Shown in pieces: positions 27,113 to 36,855 of a stretch of 64,000 nucleotides of DNA. The position numbers were made by a program, and so were the translations under genes. The notes below the pieces were generated by a model, which saw nothing but the letters and a program-made list of their open reading frames with translations, did no database searches and was not told the origin of the DNA. The DNA comes from Sphingobacterium hotanense. Its GTDB lineage: Bacteria; Bacteroidota; Bacteroidia; Sphingobacteriales; Sphingobacteriaceae. Where the stretch lies: positions 2,914,001 through 2,978,000 of the forward strand of contig NZ_CP030848.1 in assembly GCF_008274825.1 (NCBI RefSeq), in the 5' to 3' direction. How positions within the stretch are numbered: position 1 is the first letter of the stretch; the number at the start of each line of letters is the position of its first letter.

Positions 27113-30100
27113 TTAAAATGTATGACGATTATCATTAGAATCTGTATCAATCAATTTGTTATATGGGTCAACACCTACCGCGATGGGCTTCTCATTTACA
27201 ACAAAGGTCAATCGATTTTTGATACGATCCACTTTAACCCGCTTTTCTAAAAGCGCATGTTCGTGCTCATACTTCCCCTGCTTCTTCGGCGATCCAAAAA
27301 TCGCGACATCAACGTAATCGCGCAAAGGCAATGATTCCACGGAACGCTTATCACTATCTTTCATCTTCTCCGAAAGCTTCGTTCCCTTCACATCTTCATA
27401 ACTGCGCTTTCCCTTCTCATCCGTGCGATATTTCGACACCTTAAAGTCCATGCTCACCTCATATTTACCATCCTTGAGTGGCTTAATGCTAGCATTTTCG
27501 ATGGCATTATCGTAAAGCGTTACTGTCTCGTACATATCTTTGATCAAGTATTGCAGCGAATCCGGCGTGTGCTTTCTTAGTACATCCACAAACTCGATTG
27601 AAGTCGTATAAGGTGGGTTTTGAAACGCTGTCTTCGCAATATATTCCTTGAGCATGCTGCTGAACGCGTTTTCCCCTAAATAATCGCTCATGGCATACAT
27701 CACCAACGATCCCTTGTTATAATGAATGTATTGTTGATTTTCATTCAACATCAACGGGTTCTCTTTCAACTGTTCGCTCGCGCGCCCCATTAAATATTGG
27801 TCTAAGGCATCCTTCAAAAACTTACGCATCTGCCCCTTACCATAGGTATGCTCCAACACTTTTAGAGAACTATATTCTGATAAAGACTCTGACATCATGG
27901 TAGCACCCTTCACATTCGCCCCGATTACCTGATGCGCCCACCATTGATGCGCAAACTCATGCGCCACAACCGAGTACGGATAATCTACTGCATTCGGATT
28001 TTCATCGTCTACTTTAGCAATAAAACCAATGCTCTCGGAAAATGGAACTGTATTCGCAAAGGCTTGTGCAAACGTACCGTGCGTACTAGGAAACTCAATA
28101 ATACGTAATTGATTGAACTGATATGGGCTGAAATTCGACTCGTAATAGCCCAAAGATTTTTTGATCGAAGCCATCATACGGTCTAGATTATAATCATGTC
28201 CTTTGTGATAGTAAATCTCCATATTCTTGCCATTCACCTTCTCTTTCTTTACCTCATACTTCGCCGAAATAAACGAATAAAAGTTAAGGATCGGACTATC
28301 CATTTTATAATGGAAGTACTTCTTGCCATTCTCTTCCCACTCCTTCTGCAAGTATCCTGGCGCAATCGCAATCTGGTCCGGACTTGTACTAACGATCGCT
28401 TCAAAGTCTATCCAATCTGCATCTTTCGAGATGTAGGTATTCCTCAATTTGCTACTGTCGCGAGGATCTGCCATACGATCGCGTGGTGCCAATTTATACT
28501 TCTCACGGACTCTGTTATCCACAAGCTCTACCCCATCTTCATATGCTAAAGATGGAAAAACGGAGTTATTAAAAAATGTTCCATTTTCTAAAATCAACGA
28601 GCGATCCATTAAGAAGGTATTCGAAAGACTAGTAAGTTGATACTTAATTTTCAAAGAATCACCAGGCATCAAAGGTTCCTGCAAATGATAGATGTTGACT
28701 TCCAAAATACTATCCTTAACCGTATTTTTAATCTGACGATCCAATTTAACCTCAGTCTTCACAGATCCATTAAATCGCATAAACATCGAGTCAATAGGCT
28801 GCTCCGTCTTATTCACATAAACAAAATTGCCCTCCGCCTTAAGATGTCGGTCTTTTGGTGTTATATCGACCTTTGCGAATACACTAACCAAGCGCGGCAT
28901 AGGCAGATCTTGGAAATGTCGGTACTTTTTCTCATAATCTACCTGCTGCAATTCCTTCTCTTTGTTGGAATAGCGAGTCGAAACAACGTTATTTACATAG
29001 TAAATCGCATAACCTAAACCAACAAAAGCAATCAACGACAACAGCGCCGGGATTACAATTGGCGCTTTAAAACGCAGTGCAAATTGTTGCAATCTATCCT
29101 TCACGTTGGAGATGATACCGCGGCGCCAGAACAATAATGTCAAGGCAAATAATACACCTGTAAACAACAACCAATATAATCGATAATATAAATAATGACG
29201 GATATCTGCATAACCATTCATATCTGAATAGTGATAGCTAGCGCCGTTATTGAATTTATAGATTGCCTGCTCGATACCAATTCTAGACAGGAATGGGATG
29301 CCTAAGACAATGATTAAGCACACGATAAACCCTACAAAATAATTGCGGAAGAACCCATGGATAAATAACGCAAAACCTATCAATACCAGATATTTCAAGT
29401 AATCGAGGATAAACAATTCGTATAAATAATGTCCAATCTCGAATTTGAAATAACCATTATAAGTTTGATAGATAATACCGGTCAGCATACTAATGATGAG
29501 GACAACGATGGTCATCTTCATCAAAGCGATATACTTGGAAGTCAATAACACCCAGTTCGGAACAGACGTCGAGTCAATAAGCAATTTCATATTGCTTTGT
29601 TGATCCCGCTGTATGAGCATTCCGGCGAACAACAAGATCATGATCACGAGGAAAAAACTGTATATTCCACCCATGGTCTGCAAGACTTGCCATGTAACGG
29701 GATAAGTAACCGTACCATACAGCATACCTCCGACAGACATCACCGCCAATACGAATAATGCCGCTATCAGCAACAGAATAATGAACGTCCAATTCTTAAC
29801 CACATACTTGAAATCGATGTGGCTCAGTCGCCAGCTCAACTTCAAATTGCTGAAAAAAGAATGCGATATGCCGACCTTTGGCAGATCAATCTTGATTATG
29901 CTACCAAAGTTATTTTTCGTAACCCGTTCAGAAGACTTCGAACGTGTGAAGCTGATCCCCAATTGTGAGAATGAGAACTTATAATAAACCAAGCCTAAGA
30001 TCAGCACTGCCAGCCCCGTCCAAATAAGTCGGTTGTAAAGCATAACGCCCGACATGGGTAATAGGTTATTGTTCTGCTCTTCAACGCTCCAGTATTTTGT

Positions 30101-30769
30101 ATAATAGGTAATAGGCTGGAATCCAAATGGGTCTAACAGAGCAACCAAATAACGATTATCCGCATCCTGCGTAGCAATATCAAGCACCGATTGCAATAAC
30201 AATAAGATCAGCACGAACACAAATCCAACGTAGATATTTCGGCTGAAGGTTACTAACGCAAAAATGATACTTCCGAACAAAAGAAAGTTCGGCAAAACAA
30301 CCAATAGAAATCCACTGAAATATGCCTCTATACGATTTGGCCCCAACATACTCTTATCGATTCCTGGATGAAATTGAGCCATATAATAACCCAATATGGT
30401 AAGGATGGCTACAAAACTGACAACCAGCAATGCACTGAGAAATTTCGCCGACAGGTAACTTAACTTATCTAGCGGATAAGAAAATAATAGATTATGTACG
30501 TGATAGAGATAATCCCTATATACTGCCGCGCCAATAATAGTCGGCAATAGGAAGTAAATCAACGTAGAAAAACTATTGAAGAACCCCGCGATATTTAGTG
30601 GCGAATTGACATATACAGGAGTCGATGTCGTCGCAGAAACGGCATCGAATGCACCCAACGCAGCAATCGTCGTAAAGTAAGCTAAGGCAAAATAAATAAC
30701 ACAATAGACATAGAAAACAGGCTGTTTAAACCAGCGTGTTACTTCGAAAGTAAAGATGGTACTAAACAT
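27113..30769 (-). CDS. ABC transporter permease fused to an M1-family aminopeptidase
   Basis: A 1218-residue fusion. Residues about 1-600 form an ABC-2-type permease with at least 12 hydrophobic segments. After a last membrane segment the rest is a periplasmic M1 (gluzincin) peptidase: VVAHEFAHQWWAHQ near residue 940 gives the HExxH zinc site, followed by MSESLSEYSSLK with the third ligand Glu 18-19 residues later. The GxMEN substrate motif is not visible; FAQAFANTVPFSES sits at that place. This fusion type recurs in Bacteroidota from memory. The ATPase gene overlaps its start by 8 bases. The pair probably forms a transporter with a built-in outer-face peptidase; the cargo is unknown. Confidence 0.88.
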   Translation of the reverse strand: MFSTIFTFEVTRWFKQPVFYVYCVIYFALAYFTTIAALGAFDAVSATTSTPVYVNSPLNIAGFFNSFSTLIYFLLPTIIGAAVYRDYLYHVHNLLFSYPLDKLSYLSAKFLSALLVVSFVAILTILGYYMAQFHPGIDKSMLGPNRIEAYFSGFLLVVLPNFLLFGSIIFALVTFSRNIYVGFVFVLILLLLQSVLDIATQDADNRYLVALLDPFGFQPITYYTKYWSVEEQNNNLLPMSGVMLYNRLIWTGLAVLILGLVYYKFSFSQLGISFTRSKSSERVTKNNFGSIIKIDLPKVGISHSFFSNLKLSWRLSHIDFKYVVKNWTFIILLLIAALFVLAVMSVGGMLYGTVTYPVTWQVLQTMGGIYSFFLVIMILLFAGMLIQRDQQSNMKLLIDSTSVPNWVLLTSKYIALMKMTIVVLIISMLTGIIYQTYNGYFKFEIGHYLYELFILDYLKYLVLIGFALFIHGFFRNYFVGFIVCLIIVLGIPFLSRIGIEQAIYKFNNGASYHYSDMNGYADIRHYLYYRLYWLLFTGVLFALTLLFWRRGIISNVKDRLQQFALRFKAPIVIPALLSLIAFVGLGYAIYYVNNVVSTRYSNKEKELQQVDYEKKYRHFQDLPMPRLVSVFAKVDITPKDRHLKAEGNFVYVNKTEQPIDSMFMRFNGSVKTEVKLDRQIKNTVKDSILEVNIYHLQEPLMPGDSLKIKYQLTSLSNTFLMDRSLILENGTFFNNSVFPSLAYEDGVELVDNRVREKYKLAPRDRMADPRDSSKLRNTYISKDADWIDFEAIVSTSPDQIAIAPGYLQKEWEENGKKYFHYKMDSPILNFYSFISAKYEVKKEKVNGKNMEIYYHKGHDYNLDRMMASIKKSLGYYESNFSPYQFNQLRIIEFPSTHGTFAQAFANTVPFSESIGFIAKVDDENPNAVDYPYSVVAHEFAHQWWAHQVIGANVKGATMMSESLSEYSSLKVLEHTYGKGQMRKFLKDALDQYLMGRASEQLKENPLMLNENQQYIHYNKGSLVMYAMSDYLGENAFSSMLKEYIAKTAFQNPPYTTSIEFVDVLRKHTPDSLQYLIKDMYETVTLYDNAIENASIKPLKDGKYEVSMDFKVSKYRTDEKGKRSYEDVKGTKLSEKMKDSDKRSVESLPLRDYVDVAIFGSPKKQGKYEHEHALLEKRVKVDRIKNRLTFVVNEKPIAVGVDPYNKLIDTDSNDNRHTF

Positions 30770-31646
30770 TGATGCTATCGTTTTTAAGGGCTACAAAATA
30801 AACGTCTTCTAGTATAGGGCTTACCGAGCGAAAAGACTCGTCAGGCTGCACATCGCTCATTACGCGAATGTTGAGCGTATTGTCCTGATTATAGTTCGAA
30901 GAGATAATATTATGTGTCGCATTTGCTGCATCAAACTCGCTGCGTTCAACGCGCTTCGTCCAGATCTTACCATTCAACTGCTTCTCCCCTTCTTCTGACG
31001 AACCACGGAACAGCACACGGCCACCATTCATGATCGCCAATTCATGGCATAATTCACGAACATCATCCACAATGTGTGTTGAGAAAATAACGGTATGCTG
31101 TGCTCCGATCTCACGAAGAACATTTAAGAAGCGATGGCGCTCCGCTGGGTCTAATCCAGCCGTCGGCTCATCAACGATAATTAATTTCGGATTATTCAGC
31201 AACATCTGCGCAATACCGAAACGTTGCTTCATACCACCAGAATATCCGCTCACGCTTTTCTTACGTACATCGTAAAGATTTGTCACCTGCAATACTTCCG
31301 TAACAATCTTTTGGCGGTCGGCTTTAGCACTGATTCCTTTCAGATTAGCAAAATAGTTCAATAGCTCCTCAGCAGATAAGTTCGGATACACCCCAAATTC
31401 CTGTGGCAAATAACCCAATACGCGACGAAGCGCATTCTTATCGCTCAATATATCGATATCTCCAAAGGTAATATCGCCCGAATCCGGTGTCTGCAAAGTC
31501 GCGATAGTACGCATTAGAGATGATTTCCCAGCACCATTTGGCCCCAATAAACCAAACATCCCCGGCCCTATCGTCAAATTAACATTATCTAGCGCCTTCA
31601 CGCCATTACTATAAGTCTTGTTTAAATTACTAATCGTTAAGTTCAT
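30762..31646 (-). CDS. ABC transporter ATP-binding protein (partner of permease-peptidase)
   Basis: This 294-residue ATPase has Walker A GLLGPNGAGKSSL (about residue 33), the signature YSGGMKQR (about 134), Walker B LIIVDEPTAGLD (about 154) and the H-loop FSTHIVDD. A C-terminal extension of about 80 residues (VERSEFDAANATHNIISSNY onwards) follows the nucleotide-binding domain. It overlaps the permease-peptidase gene by 8 bases and supplies energy for it. The composite repeat element lies upstream, between this gene and the M48 gene. Confidence 0.93.
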   Translation of the reverse strand: MNLTISNLNKTYSNGVKALDNVNLTIGPGMFGLLGPNGAGKSSLMRTIATLQTPDSGDITFGDIDILSDKNALRRVLGYLPQEFGVYPNLSAEELLNYFANLKGISAKADRQKIVTEVLQVTNLYDVRKKSVSGYSGGMKQRFGIAQMLLNNPKLIIVDEPTAGLDPAERHRFLNVLREIGAQHTVIFSTHIVDDVRELCHELAIMNGGRVLFRGSSEEGEKQLNGKIWTKRVERSEFDAANATHNIISSNYNQDNTLNIRVMSDVQPDESFRSVSPILEDVYFVALKNDSINV

Positions 31647-31796
31647 GTTGTTAGTCGTTATATTAGGTTAGTCGCCTTAAAAGCAAAAATGTAACAATAA
31701 AAATTAAAATAAATAATTTTCTACCAGCATCAAATAGTTTGATCAATAAACCGAAGAATATAAATCGTACTTACCTTCCTCAGGTCAAAGCCTTTA

Positions 31797-32220
31797 TAAT
31801 ACCTAATCAAAACCCTTTCATAGCCCTTTCAGAAGGGTTATGAAAGGGTTAAACATTGGGTTTGAATTGGGTTAGAATAGTATCTAGTAGTTAGTAGTTA
31901 GTAGTTAGTATTAAGACCTAGGGCGTTCAAGTTAGGATTGACAGGATGTTTTGTCTTTGAACTAGGAAAGGAAGGAGGAAAGGAGAAGCAGGATCGTCTT
32001 TGAACCAGGAAAGGGAGGATGAAAGGATTGGCAGGATCGGCTCTAAAATCTATTGTCTAATGTCTAACATCTAATCCGAACCAAGAAAGGAAGGATGAAA
32101 GCAGAAGCAGGATCGGGTCTAAACTCTATTGTCTAATGTCTAACATCTTGTCCGAAGCAGGAAAGGAAACAAGATATTACGCCATAGGTCTAAATACTAA
32201 CTACTAAATACTAACTACTA
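31797..32220. repeat. Composite palindromic intergenic element, copy 3
   Basis: The gap between the M48 and ABC ATPase genes holds a full copy in the reverse order of copy 1. First come inverted CAAACCC-type repeats with AAGGGTT/AACCCTT stems (31797-31875). Next is the outer motif AGTTAGTATTAAGACCTAGG (31899-31925). Then three direct copies of GGAAAGGAAGGAT-type units (from about 31966, 32002, 32078) are interleaved with TCTATTGTCTAATGTCTAAC repeats. The inverted outer motif closes it at 32180-32206. The two outer motifs form 27-bp terminal inverted repeats with three mismatches. It is the only copy seen in a tandem rather than convergent gene gap with both ends intact. Confidence 0.85.
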
Positions 32221-32264
32221 TAAACAGAAAAAGGAGCTCCTTAGGGAGCTCCTTTTTCTGTTTA
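32221..32264. terminator. Intrinsic terminator after the M48 gene
   Basis: A 20-bp perfect stem (TAAACAGAAAAAGGAGCTCC and its complement) with a TTAG loop. On the minus strand it is followed by the repeat element; its U-rich side fits termination of the M48 gene. Confidence 0.85.
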
Positions 32265-32269
32265 TAAGT

Positions 32270-33070
32270 TTATTTCTTATAATATTTCATCACTTCTGGA
32301 ATCATCGCTTGCAACTGTGCAATACGACGAGCATCGCTAGGGTGAGTACTTAACCACTCTGGTGGGTTTCCTGACTTACCTTGTGCCATTCTTTCCCAGA
32401 ATTTGATAGACTCATTTGGATCATAACCTGCCATCGCCATAAGAATAAGACCTGCTTTATCTGCTGCTAATTCGTCGTTTCTGGAGAATCTTAATGAACC
32501 TACTTGATAGCCAATACCATACAATTGGTTGAAGATACCGATGTATTTGCTGTTAGACATAGCACCTGCGGCACCTAAAATCTGTGCTCCGTATTGTGCA
32601 GCCATGGCATTTGAATACTGAGAAACGGAGTGTTCTTCAATTGCATGCGCAATTTCATGGCCCATTACCGTTGCTAGTCCAGCATCATTCTTCGCTACCG
32701 GAAGGATACCGGTATAAACCGCTACTTTACCGCCTGGCATACACCATGCATTCACATCCGGGCTCTCGATCAAGTTAAACTCCCAGTTGAAGTTAAATTT
32801 ATCTGCAAGTCCTAATTGTTTTAAGTACTGGTTTGCAGCCACGGCGATATTACTACCAACGCGTTTTACCTGGGTTGCTGCAGCAGTACCAGTAACTACT
32901 TTCGAGTTGTTTTTGCTTAAAAAGTCTTTATAGGCAAGTGCAGCTTGATCATTAATCTGTTGAGAATCTACCAATTTCAGGTATTTACGACCAGTGATTG
33001 CTGATGTTGCACATCCTGCAATCGACGCCCCCAACATTAACATGGCCGTATATTTAAAAATTCTTTTCAT
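32270..33070 (-). CDS. M48-family metallopeptidase lipoprotein
   Basis: This 266-residue lipoprotein (ASIAGCATS, Cys20) carries H138-E139-x2-H142 in ATVMGHEIAHAIEEHS, the zinc site of M48/BepA-like peptidases, and a later Glu in FSRNDELAADKAGLILM, the third ligand. Unlike HtpX it has no transmembrane helices, so the catalytic domain sits in the periplasm on a lipid anchor. Related proteins help quality control of outer-membrane proteins. It is well preserved and ends right at the terminator before the repeat element. Confidence 0.92.
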   Translation of the reverse strand: MKRIFKYTAMLMLGASIAGCATSAITGRKYLKLVDSQQINDQAALAYKDFLSKNNSKVVTGTAAATQVKRVGSNIAVAANQYLKQLGLADKFNFNWEFNLIESPDVNAWCMPGGKVAVYTGILPVAKNDAGLATVMGHEIAHAIEEHSVSQYSNAMAAQYGAQILGAAGAMSNSKYIGIFNQLYGIGYQVGSLRFSRNDELAADKAGLILMAMAGYDPNESIKFWERMAQGKSGNPPEWLSTHPSDARRIAQLQAMIPEVMKYYKK

Positions 33071-33143
33071 AAACGTTGTTATTAAGTTTACTCAATACAA
33101 ATAATGTTTTACAAAGATTAAACAAAACTTGTACCCAAAAAGT

Positions 33144-33803
33144 TTAACCAGATGATTTTTTCTTGAATAAATATATTTTAGACTCTTTGCCTTTGAGTAG
33201 GCGTTCGATGTTCTTTTGATGAGTCACTAAAATCAAGGCACAGATAGCAATGCCGTACAACAAAACCGAAGGCACCGTGGTCTTGAAAATAAAGGCAATA
33301 CTAAATGGAAAGGTAAATCCTGCTAGAATGGAACCTAGCGAAACGTAATGGAATATAAATAATACTAAAAGGAAGACAGTGACACAGCATAAGGCGGCCG
33401 GCCAATGTATTGCCAAAACCATCCCAAATAATGTTGCTACGCCCTTTCCTCCACGGAACCCCGCAAATATCGGGAACAAGTGTCCTAATACCGCAATAAC
33501 GCCAAGTGCCAACTGAAAATTGACAAATTGTGGGGCATCGTGATTTCCAACCACGCTGCTATCTAACAAATAAGGTAAATTGGTTGCAGTCCAGCCCTTC
33601 AAGATGTCGACAAACATCACGACCGAGCCTGCTTTTTTTCCGAGAACACGAAATGTATTGGTTGCTCCAGCATTCCCACTACCATACTCTCTAACATCAA
33701 CACCATAGAACGCTTGTCCAAACCAAACCGCCGTAGGGATTGATCCGAATAAATATGCTAATATGACTATTCCTACGAGATAGATTGAAATCATATACAG
33801 CAA
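33144..33803 (-). CDS. plsY: Glycerol-3-phosphate acyltransferase PlsY
   Basis: This 219-residue inner-membrane enzyme transfers an acyl group from acyl-phosphate to glycerol-3-phosphate, the first step of phospholipid synthesis. Key loops are present: FGSIPTAVWFGQ and GSGNAGATNTFRVLGKKAG near the N terminus, and GFRGGKGVATLFG in the middle. The predicted five membrane segments and length agree with the family. It follows nadC by 4 bases. Confidence 0.95.
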   Translation of the reverse strand: MLYMISIYLVGIVILAYLFGSIPTAVWFGQAFYGVDVREYGSGNAGATNTFRVLGKKAGSVVMFVDILKGWTATNLPYLLDSSVVGNHDAPQFVNFQLALGVIAVLGHLFPIFAGFRGGKGVATLFGMVLAIHWPAALCCVTVFLLVLFIFHYVSLGSILAGFTFPFSIAFIFKTTVPSVLLYGIAICALILVTHQKNIERLLKGKESKIYLFKKKSSG

Positions 33804-33807
33804 TTTA

Positions 33808-34665
33808 CTAAATAAGTTTCGCTTTTAAGCTCAAATCCAGACTTTTAACCGAATGCGTAAGAGCTCCAACAGAGATGAAATCTACCCCTTGTTTTGCGTA
33901 TTCTGCAATCGTATCGAGGGTGATTCCACCAGAAGCTTCAGTTACCAATTGACCGTTTACTAGATCAACCGCTTCCTTCACTTGTGCTGGTCTGAAGTTA
34001 TCGAACATAACGCGATCGACTTTTCCGATCGCAATAACTTCCTTCAACTCCTCAAAGTTGCGAACCTCTACTTCGATAGGAATATCTAAGTTATGCTCGC
34101 TTTTATACGATAAAGCCGAGTTAACAGCAGCAGTAATGCCGCCAGCGTAGTCGACATGATTATCTTTTATGAGGATCATATCATACAACGCAAAACGATG
34201 GTTTACTCCTCCCCCTAATTCAACGGCTTTCTTTTCTAAGAAACGCAATAAGGGCGTTGTTTTGCGCGTGTCTAGAACGCGAGCTTTGGTACCCGCGATT
34301 GCAGCCACATACTTTGCGGTTTGTGTTGCAATACCAGACATACGTTGCATGACATTGAGAACTAAACGTTCTCCTTTGAGTATGGTATGGATAGCTCCTT
34401 TTAAGCGAAATGCGATATCTCCGTATTTCACCGCGTCGCCATCCTTTAAAAATATTTCGAAATGTAAGTTAGGATCAATGGCTAAAAATATTTCCTTAGC
34501 TACTTCAATACCGGCAATAATCCCCGATTCCTTAACTAATAGCTGAGCTTCACCTTGCTTTGTTTCATCAATAGTAGAAAGAGTGGTATAGTCTCCAGGC
34601 CCAACATCCTCTCTTATTGCGTCTTCAACAAATTGCAATAGCTTTTCTTTAAATTCTTTCTCCAT
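33808..34665 (-). CDS. nadC: Nicotinate-nucleotide pyrophosphorylase (carboxylating)
   Basis: This 285-residue enzyme converts quinolinate and PRPP to nicotinate mononucleotide in NAD synthesis. Its sequence has the family pattern: EDVGPGDYTTLSTI near the start, LNVMQRMSGIATQT (residues about 103-116), DTRKTTPLLRFLEKKAVELGGGVNHRFALYD and IKDNHVDYAGG. Length is normal. It is followed by plsY; no close upstream gene on this strand, and the 70-base gap before it holds the presumed promoter. Confidence 0.95.
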   Translation of the reverse strand: MEKEFKEKLLQFVEDAIREDVGPGDYTTLSTIDETKQGEAQLLVKESGIIAGIEVAKEIFLAIDPNLHFEIFLKDGDAVKYGDIAFRLKGAIHTILKGERLVLNVMQRMSGIATQTAKYVAAIAGTKARVLDTRKTTPLLRFLEKKAVELGGGVNHRFALYDMILIKDNHVDYAGGITAAVNSALSYKSEHNLDIPIEVEVRNFEELKEVIAIGKVDRVMFDNFRPAQVKEAVDLVNGQLVTEASGGITLDTIAEYAKQGVDFISVGALTHSVKSLDLSLKAKLI

Positions 34666-34737
34666 TTATTAATGTAAAATTAAGCGAAGATGAATAAAAA
34701 TTACTTTAAATAAAAGATAAATCCAATAAAATGTATG

Positions 34738-35151
34738 TTATTCAATTCTAAGTTCAGCGATTTGAGTCTCTCCCGAGATTTGGCTAAACTTTGTAAAAAC
34801 CCGGTATGTACCGGACGATGTTTTTAATTGGTAAACGATATAAAAACTGTTATTCGTTCGCGAAGTCCGTTGCACTTGCTTAATCTCCGAAGTCTTATTG
34901 CTTTGAAAAAAATCGCTTAATAGCATCTCGGCCTGAAATTTTGAGTAATAGCCACCATCACTCTTAATCGACAAAGAAACATTCGAACCAAAATAGTTCG
35001 AAATCGCTTTCGCATTGTTCGATTTAAAAGCTTCCATTATCTCGTTTCCAACATCATTATAACTAATGGTAAAGGACAGTAATGGCAAAATAAGAAGGGC
35101 ATAGCATATATATAATAATGGTCTGCAGCTTATTTTTAAATGATGTATCAT
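34738..35151 (-). CDS. DUF4783-type small secreted protein
   Basis: This 137-residue protein has an N-terminal hydrophobic signal segment (LLYICYALLILPLLSFTISY) and a small alpha/beta domain (IMEAFKSNNAKAISNYFGSNVSLSI, then YQLKTSSGTYRVFTKFSQ) similar to DUF4783 proteins of Bacteroidota. The fold is of the SnoaL/NTF2-like kind by impression. It is located 72 bases upstream of nadC in the same direction, near gpmI on the other strand. The function is unknown. Confidence 0.75.
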   Translation of the reverse strand: MIHHLKISCRPLLYICYALLILPLLSFTISYNDVGNEIMEAFKSNNAKAISNYFGSNVSLSIKSDGGYYSKFQAEMLLSDFFQSNKTSEIKQVQRTSRTNNSFYIVYQLKTSSGTYRVFTKFSQISGETQIAELRIE

Positions 35152-35307
35152 GACTCTAAAAACTCCATTGATTGGAACTTCTCTAAATATATAAAAGTAT
35201 ATCGCTTTAAAATTCCAAATTTTACAACCAAAATTATGCCAATCATAATTATTTTCAACAAAGTATAAGCTTAACCATCATAATTATAGTTTTCACCGCA
35301 TTAATAT

Positions 35308-35315
35308 TATATTTG
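35308..35315 (+). promoter_or_regulatory. TAnnTTTG -7 element for gpmI
   Basis: TATATTTG is followed by TGTA and the ATG at 35320, which implies a leaderless mRNA. Confidence 0.65.
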
Positions 35316-35319
35316 TGTA

Positions 35320-36855
35320 ATGAGTTCTGAGCAAAAAAGAGTAGCATTATTAATCCTGGATGGATTAGGCTACGGAAAAGATGACAATTCAAACGCTGTA
35401 TTAGCTGCAAAAACTCCATACCTAGACTACTTACTAGCAACTTATCCAAATTCTAAACTGGAAGCCTCTGGTGAAGCCGTAGGTTTACCCGCAGGACAGA
35501 TGGGTAACTCGGAGGTTGGACATATGAATCTTGGTGCAGGACGCACTGTTTACCAAGAGTTGGGCCGCATTAATAAAGCTGCAAACGAAGGGATATTCAA
35601 TTCAGATTTAACATTAGAAAAAGCGTTTGACTACGCTAAGGAAAATAATAAAAAGGTACATTTCATCGGATTGCTATCTGATGGAGGGGTGCACTCACAT
35701 ATCTTACACTTAAAAGCGCTATGTGATGCTGCAAAGAATGCTGAACTAGGAAATGATCAGGTTTTCATACATGCTTTCTTAGATGGACGTGATACAGACC
35801 CTAATGGCGGTGTTGGCTATATGAGAGAGTTAAATCAGCATTTAGTGTCTTCGGTGGGTACCGTGGCTTCCGCCATAGGACGGTATTATGCGATGGACCG
35901 CGATAATCGTTGGGAGCGAGTGAAAGAAGCTTATGACTTACTTACAAAAGGATTGGGTACTCCCTCTACAGATATGGTTGCGTCGATTGAAGCTTCCTAT
36001 GCCAATGAAGTAACTGATGAGTTCGTAAAGCCTATCGTTATGGTGAAACCAGACGGCACCCCTATCGCAACGATAGAAAATGGTGATGTGGTGATTTGCT
36101 ATAACTTTAGAACAGACCGCGGCCGCGAAATCACGATCGCATTAACACAACAGGAATTTCCTGAATATAATATGCATCCTTTGGACTTATATTATGTGAC
36201 GATGACATCATATGATGATACGTTCAAAGGTGTTAAAGTGATCTTCCAGAAAGATAACTTAACAAAAACTTTAGGAGAAACTTTATCCGCTCAGCACAAA
36301 ACACAGGTTCGCATCGCCGAAACCGAAAAATATCCACATGTAACATTCTTTTTCTCCGGTGGACGCGAAGAGCAGTTTGAAGGGGAGTCTCGTATCTTGA
36401 TTCCTTCGCCTAAGGTAGCCACCTACGACTTGCAACCGGAAATGAGCGCGCAGGGAATCGCTGATGCTATTTGTGAAGATATGCAGGTAAATCACCCTGA
36501 TTTCATCTGTCTAAATTTTGCTAATCCAGATATGGTTGGCCATACAGGTGTATTCGAAGCGGTAGTGAAAGCTGTGGAGAAGGTAGACAGTGTGACGAAG
36601 CAAGTGGTAGATCAGGGGCTAAAAGAAGGATATTCTTTTATTATCCTTGCTGACCATGGAAACTCTGAATTTATGTTGAATGAGGATGGCTCTGTTAATA
36701 CTGCACATACGACGAACTTAGTACCTTGCATTTTAATCGACAACGAGTACAAGCATATAAAGAATGGAAAACTGGGAGATGTCGCTCCTACAGTTCTCAA
36801 AATGATGAACTTGGAAATTCCATTAGAAATGAATGGTGATGTATTGGTTTACTAA
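35320..36855 (+). CDS. gpmI: 2,3-bisphosphoglycerate-independent phosphoglycerate mutase
   Basis: This 511-residue enzyme interconverts 3- and 2-phosphoglycerate in glycolysis. It is an alkaline-phosphatase-fold metalloenzyme: LILDGLGYG holds the first metal ligand, GQMGNSEVGHMNLGAG has the phospho-acceptor Ser64, and the DGRDTDPN, YAMDRDNRWERV, FRTDRGREI and LADHGNSE motifs complete the active site. Length is typical. The next gene begins inside its last codons, so the two are co-translated. Start is fixed by the -7 element 4 bases before the ATG. Confidence 0.96.
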   Translation: MSSEQKRVALLILDGLGYGKDDNSNAVLAAKTPYLDYLLATYPNSKLEASGEAVGLPAGQMGNSEVGHMNLGAGRTVYQELGRINKAANEGIFNSDLTLEKAFDYAKENNKKVHFIGLLSDGGVHSHILHLKALCDAAKNAELGNDQVFIHAFLDGRDTDPNGGVGYMRELNQHLVSSVGTVASAIGRYYAMDRDNRWERVKEAYDLLTKGLGTPSTDMVASIEASYANEVTDEFVKPIVMVKPDGTPIATIENGDVVICYNFRTDRGREITIALTQQEFPEYNMHPLDLYYVTMTSYDDTFKGVKVIFQKDNLTKTLGETLSAQHKTQVRIAETEKYPHVTFFFSGGREEQFEGESRILIPSPKVATYDLQPEMSAQGIADAICEDMQVNHPDFICLNFANPDMVGHTGVFEAVVKAVEKVDSVTKQVVDQGLKEGYSFIILADHGNSEFMLNEDGSVNTAHTTNLVPCILIDNEYKHIKNGKLGDVAPTVLKMMNLEIPLEMNGDVLVY

